Source of the DNA: Micromonospora orduensis | GTDB lineage: Bacteria > Actinomycetota > Actinomycetes > Mycobacteriales > Micromonosporaceae | DNA length: 64,000 nucleotides | Direction of reading: 5' to 3' | Assembly (NCBI RefSeq): GCF_006228125.1 | Contig: NZ_VDFY01000162.1 | Span: 62,001 to 126,000, forward strand | Shown: positions 60,462 through 64,000 of the stretch, in pieces | Layout of the letters: each line of letters begins with the position of its first letter | How positions within the stretch are numbered: the stretch's first letter is position 1 | Translations under genes and position numbers: made by a program | Notes under the pieces: generated by a model | Told to the model about the DNA's origin: nothing | Database searches by the model: none | The model's input: the letters and a program-made list of their open reading frames with translations, nothing else

Positions 60462-61513
60462 GCCGTGAGGTCCTTTCGCAGTTCCGCCAGCCGGTGCAGC
60501 CCGGCGAGGATGTCCGACCGGTCGAGACCGAAGTCGACGAAGCAGGCCACCTCGTCGCAGCCGAGGTCGCGCAGGTCGAGCAGGGATCTGCGGCAGGTGT
60601 CCGGCGAACCGAGCAGACTCCCCCAGCTCAGGTAGCGCTGCCTGGCGAATTCCACGAGCGCGTCGGTCTGCTCGGCGGTGAGCGCCGCGGTCCGGCCGTC
60701 GCCGGCCCGGTTGGCGGCCGTCTGCGCCACGTACGACCGCAGGTACGCCCGCAGCGGCCCGCTGGCCAGCCGGGTGGCCTCGGCGTCGTCGGCCCCGACG
60801 TACGTGTGCGCCATCAGGGTGACCGTGCCCCGGTCCGTGGTGCCCAGCTGCTCGGGTGCGGCCTGGTACGCCGTCCGGTAGCGCCGGATCTTCTCCGCCA
60901 GCTCCTGCCGGGTCTGCCCGATGGTCGCGCCGAGCACGTTGGTCCGCAGCCGTCCGGCCGCCGTCCACGTCTCGGGGCTGCCGGAGGTGGTCAACCAGAT
61001 GGGGAACCGGGGGGACACCGGCCGGGGCTGGGGTCGTACCGCCACCGGACGCCCGGTGCCGTCGGGCAGTTCGACCGCCTCGCCCGCCCAGAGTCGGCGC
61101 AGCAGCGGAATGTCGGCCAGGGCCTGCTGCCGCCGGCCGGCGTACCTGTCGGGGGCCAGGACGAAGTCGGTGGAGTGCCAGCCGGTGGCCACCGAGATGC
61201 CGGTGCGGCCCCGGGACAGGTTGTCGACGACCGACCAGTCCTCGACCACCCGCAGCGGGTGGTGCAGTGGCAGCACGACACTGCCTGCCCGCACGGCGAC
61301 CCGGTTGGTGACCGCGGCGAGCGCCGCGGAGAGCACCGGCGGGCTGGGGAAGACCTGCCCGACCTGCTGGAAGTGCCGCTCGGGGGTCCACACGGCGGTG
61401 AACCCGAGCGAGTCGGCGGCCCGGGTGATCTCCAGGATGTCGTCGTACTTGGCGGCATGGCCGGCGCCGCTGTCGCAGTCGTCGGCGCCGAAGAACATCA
61501 CGCTGAGGTCCAT
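60458..61513 (-). CDS. MupA/Atu3671-type FMN-dependent luciferase-like monooxygenase
   Basis: A protein of 351 residues with the LLM fold: MDLSVMFFGADD, LGFTAVWTPERHF, SRGRTGISVATGWHSTDF and PIWLTTSGSPETW. This is the natural-product LLM group (TIGR04020), usually fused into or encoded beside NRPS/PKS modules, where it oxidises (often hydroxylates) a carrier-bound substrate. It starts 9 nt after the upstream NRPS gene and overlaps the next one by 4 nt, so it is embedded in the assembly-line operon. The upstream C-PCP module, without an adenylation domain, is its likely partner. Confidence 0.92.
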   Translation of the reverse strand: MDLSVMFFGADDCDSGAGHAAKYDDILEITRAADSLGFTAVWTPERHFQQVGQVFPSPPVLSAALAAVTNRVAVRAGSVVLPLHHPLRVVEDWSVVDNLSRGRTGISVATGWHSTDFVLAPDRYAGRRQQALADIPLLRRLWAGEAVELPDGTGRPVAVRPQPRPVSPRFPIWLTTSGSPETWTAAGRLRTNVLGATIGQTRQELAEKIRRYRTAYQAAPEQLGTTDRGTVTLMAHTYVGADDAEATRLASGPLRAYLRSYVAQTAANRAGDGRTAALTAEQTDALVEFARQRYLSWGSLLGSPDTCRRSLLDLRDLGCDEVACFVDFGLDRSDILAGLHRLAELRKDLTA

Positions 61514-61522
61514 GGGCGTCGT

Positions 61523-64000
61523 TCACTCCTCACCGTGGGAGGTCCGACCGGAGCGGACCCGTGGGATGCGGGGCAGGCGGGGAATCGGGGTCGTGGCGAC
61601 CGTCGGGGCGTCGGTCAACGCCCGGGCCAGCTCGGCGACGGTCGGGGCGGCGAAGATGTGGCTGGCGGTCGCCGGCAGCCGTTCCACGGTGGCGATCCGC
61701 GCGGCGACCCGGACCGCCCGCAGCGAGTTCCCGCCCAGGGCGAAGAAGTTGTCGTGCGCCCCGACCCGCTCGACGCCCAGCGCGTCGGCCCAGAGCGCGG
61801 CCAGCCGTCGTTCCAGCTCGGTACGCGGTGCGACGTGGACCGGTCGGCGGGACGGCTGCCGGGGCGGCGGAGCCGCTGCGTCCGCACCCGCCGGCAGGGC
61901 CAGCCGGGCGTCGAGGTCGGTGAGGCGGGTCTGCGGCGCCTCGGCCATCGCGTCGAGCACCCGCAGCAGGGCGTCCGCCAGCCACTCCATCACGGCCCGG
62001 TCGAAGACCTCCGCCTGGTACTCGACGGTCACCGCGATCCCGGCCGGCGTACGGTCCGGGCCGTAGTCGTCGGTCACGTCCACCAGCAGCTCGAACCGGG
62101 CCGCGCCGGTGCGGATGACCTCCACCCCGCTCCGCACGCCGGTCACGGCGAGACTGCTCCGCGCGTTGTTCTGCAGGGCCAGCACGACATCCACCAGGGG
62201 GTGCCGACCGGGCGACCGCGGCGGGTTGAGGTCCGCCACCACCTGTTCGAACGGCACGTCCTGGTGGGCGAACGCCGCGACGTCGACCTCCCGGACCCGG
62301 GCGAGCAGCTCGGCGAGCGTCGGGGCGTCGGACAGGTCCGTTCGCAGCGCCAGCATGTTCACGAAGAACCCGACCGCGTCGGTCGGGGCGACGGTCCGGC
62401 CGGCGATCGGCGCGCCGACCGCGATGTCGTCGCCCGCGCCGGCCCGCCTCAGCACGACGGCCAGCGCCGTGTGCAGCACCATGAACAGCGTGGCCCGGTG
62501 CCGCCGGCCCAGCTCGACGAGCCGGGCGTGCACGGCGGGGTCCACCTGCCGTACCGCGGTCTCGGCCCGGGGGCCGGGGGCGGCGGGCCGGTCGGCCAGT
62601 CGGGGCAGGGCCAGCCCGCCCGGCAGGTCGGCCAGGACCGAACGCCAGTAGGCGAGCTGCCGGGCGGCCACGCTGCCCAGGTCGGCCGGGTCGCCGATCC
62701 GCGCCTGCTGGTCGGCGCCCACGGCGTGCCGTTCGGGCGCCGGCAGCTCAGGCGCCGCGCCGAGCCGGCGGGCCGCGTACGCGCCTGACAGGTCGTGCAG
62801 CAGGGGCGCCAGCGACCAGCCGTCCGCGGCGATCTGGTGCATCACCAGCAGCAGGGCCGCTCCGGGCTGGTCGGCGTCGACGGTGAACACCACGGCCCGG
62901 AACGGAGGCTCGGCGCTCAACTGGAACCGGTACTGGGCGGCCGACGCGACCCGCTCGGCGAGTTCGGCGTCGTCGGCGACCCGGACCACGGCGGTGTCGA
63001 GCCGCGCCTGCCCCGCCGGCAGCACCCGCTGCTCCGGTTCGCCGTCGTCGACGGTGAACACCGTCCGCAGCGCCTCGTGCCGGTCGACCAGATCCTGGAG
63101 CGCGACCCGCAGGGCGGCGGTGTCGACCTCGCCACGGAGCCGGACGAGGATCGGCATGTTGTACGCGATTCCCGCGTCGACCTGGTCGAGGAACCAGAGC
63201 CGTCGCTGGGCGAACGACAGCGGCGTACCGCGTCCGGCGCTCTCGATCCCCTCCGACGGCGGCTGCTCCGTCGCGGAACGGCGGACCTCGTCCAGGCGCC
63301 GCGCCACCGCGGCCACGGTGGGCGCCTCGAACATCGCCCGTACGCCGATCTCGGCGCCCAACACGGTGTGGATGCGGCTCAGCAGTCGCGCCACCCGCAG
63401 CGAGTCACCGCCCAGGTCGAAGAAGTCGTCGTCGACCCCTACCGACGGTACGCCGAGCACCTCGGCGAACAGGTCGCACAGCGCCTTCTCGGCGTCGGTG
63501 CCCGGCGGACGCGACGCCCCGGACCCGTCCGCCCCGACCGGTAGGTGCTCCGGTAGGGCCGCGCGGTCGAGCTTGCCGTTTGCGGTAAGCGGCAACGCGT
63601 CCACCGCGACGACCACCGCCGGCACCATGAACTCGGGCAGCACGGCGGCGACGTGGGTCCGCAGGTCGTCCCGCCCGGGCGGGCGTGCGCACTCCTCGGC
63701 CGGCACCACGTACGCCACGAGCTGCCGCTCGCCGTGGCGGTCGTCGGCAGCCGCGACGGCGGCCCGTTCCACCGCCGGATGCCTGGTCAGCACCGCCTCG
63801 ATCTCGGCCGGTTCGACCCGGAAGCCCCGGACCTTCACCTGGGCGTCGACCCGTCCCACGAAGTCGAGCGGGCCGCCCACGCCCCGGCGGACCACGAGGT
63901 CCCCGGTGCGGTACATCCGTTCACCGGGCCGGCCGAACGGATTGGCGACGAACCGGTCGGCGGTCAGCCCCGCACGGCCGAGGTAACCGTCGGCCAGGCC
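61523..64000 (-). CDS. Partial NRPS, A(C-terminal)-PCP-C-PCP
   Basis: The gene enters from beyond the right edge, so its start is not in the window. In order it shows the C-terminal part of an adenylation domain (MYRTGD core and [10 protein letters not shown]10 motif), a carrier ([13 protein letters not shown]), a condensation domain ([10 protein letters not shown], with the first histidine replaced by Met but the catalytic second one kept) and a second carrier ([12 protein letters not shown]). The last condensation domain is followed directly by a carrier with no adenylation domain, so that carrier must be loaded in trans or used for on-line modification. The final residues (SGRTSHGEE) are followed by the monooxygenase gene 9 nt on. 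Confidence 0.92.
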   Translation of the reverse strand, partial: GLADGYLGRAGLTADRFVANPFGRPGERMYRTGDLVVRRGVGGPLDFVGRVDAQVKVRGFRVEPAEIEAVLTRHPAVERAAVAAADDRHGERQLVAYVVPAEECARPPGRDDLRTHVAAVLPEFMVPAVVVAVDALPLTANGKLDRAALPEHLPVGADGSGASRPPGTDAEKALCDLFAEVLGVPSVGVDDDFFDLGGDSLRVARLLSRIHTVLGAEIGVRAMFEAPTVAAVARRLDEVRRSATEQPPSEGIESAGRGTPLSFAQRRLWFLDQVDAGIAYNMPILVRLRGEVDTAALRVALQDLVDRHEALRTVFTVDDGEPEQRVLPAGQARLDTAVVRVADDAELAERVASAAQYRFQLSAEPPFRAVVFTVDADQPGAALLLVMHQIAADGWSLAPLLHDLSGAYAARRLGAAPELPAPERHAVGADQQARIGDPADLGSVAARQLAYWRSVLADLPGGLALPRLADRPAAPGPRAETAVRQVDPAVHARLVELGRRHRATLFMVLHTALAVVLRRAGAGDDIAVGAPIAGRTVAPTDAVGFFVNMLALRTDLSDAPTLAELLARVREVDVAAFAHQDVPFEQVVADLNPPRSPGRHPLVDVVLALQNNARSSLAVTGVRSGVEVIRTGAARFELLVDVTDDYGPDRTPAGIAVTVEYQAEVFDRAVMEWLADALLRVLDAMAEAPQTRLTDLDARLALPAGADAAAPPPRQPSRRPVHVAPRTELERRLAALWADALGVERVGAHDNFFALGGNSLRAVRVAARIATVERLPATASHIFAAPTVAELARALTDAPTVATTPIPRLPRIPRVRSGRTSHGEE

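Noticed and set aside
60462..61526. Upstream extension of the C-A-PCP-E reading frame
   Set aside because: The extension lies over the MupA-type monooxygenase in another frame and is Arg/Gly-rich. The ATG at 60461 overlaps the monooxygenase stop as ATGA, which fits the operon style.

Overview
The window is high-GC actinomycete DNA with GTG/ATG starts, AGGAGG-type ribosome binding sites, overlapping stop/start codons and long GC-rich hairpins between convergent genes. The gene content suggests a Micromonosporaceae- or Streptomyces-like producer, but the family cannot be fixed from this window alone. Almost everything appears to belong to natural product biosynthesis. No tRNA, rRNA, CRISPR array, transposase or phage gene was recognised.

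Left part (0.1-24 kb): mostly tailoring and supply genes. These are a P450 and an acyl-CoA-dehydrogenase-fold flavoenzyme; a carrier-condensation didomain protein, a free-standing peptidyl carrier protein and a free-standing condensation enzyme; a luciferase-like oxidoreductase and a serine hydrolase; an HxlR regulator with a divergent PPOX protein; dpgA and dpgB (type III PKS route to 3,5-dihydroxyphenylacetyl-CoA); an SgcJ-like protein, an epoxide hydrolase and a FAD monooxygenase; an alpha/beta-hydrolase, an MFS exporter, a DUF899 protein and an AraC-type regulator; then a leftward operon of SCP2, GMC-accessory, GMC oxidoreductase and DinB-like proteins.

Centre (24-36 kb, leftward): the enediyne core cassette. 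It has the DUF1702 protein (E3), the iterative enediyne polyketide synthase (KS-AT-ACP-KR-DH-C-terminal PPTase-like), the hot-dog thioesterase (E10), a flavin reductase (E6-like), the UnbV-type FG-GAP protein (E4), the UnbU-type membrane protein (E5) and an Sfp-type phosphopantetheinyl transferase. The epoxide hydrolase, SgcJ-like, flavin reductase and GMC genes make a nine-membered-type enediyne the best guess.

Spacer (36-45.3 kb): a CopC-like protein and two polytopic membrane proteins, then several enzymes of less certain relevance (mycothiol-dependent isomerase-like, AhpD-like, secreted hydrolase, acyl-CoA oxidase-like).

Right part (45.3-64 kb, leftward, running off the right edge): an NRPS/PKS operon with overlapping or near-abutting genes. 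In transcription order it is: a partial NRPS (A-PCP-C-PCP), a MupA-type luciferase-like monooxygenase, C-A-PCP-E, C-A-PCP-TE, C-A-PCP, a KS-ACP protein with no acyltransferase, and a P450.

Proposed logic: the E cassette makes the polyene that becomes the enediyne core; SgcJ-like, flavoenzymes and epoxide hydrolase process it; DpgAB supplies an aromatic acyl unit; the free carrier and condensation proteins load and transfer an acyl or aminoacyl group; and the Sfp-type PPTase primes the carriers. Whether the right-hand NRPS belongs to the same product or is a neighbouring cluster cannot be decided from this window.
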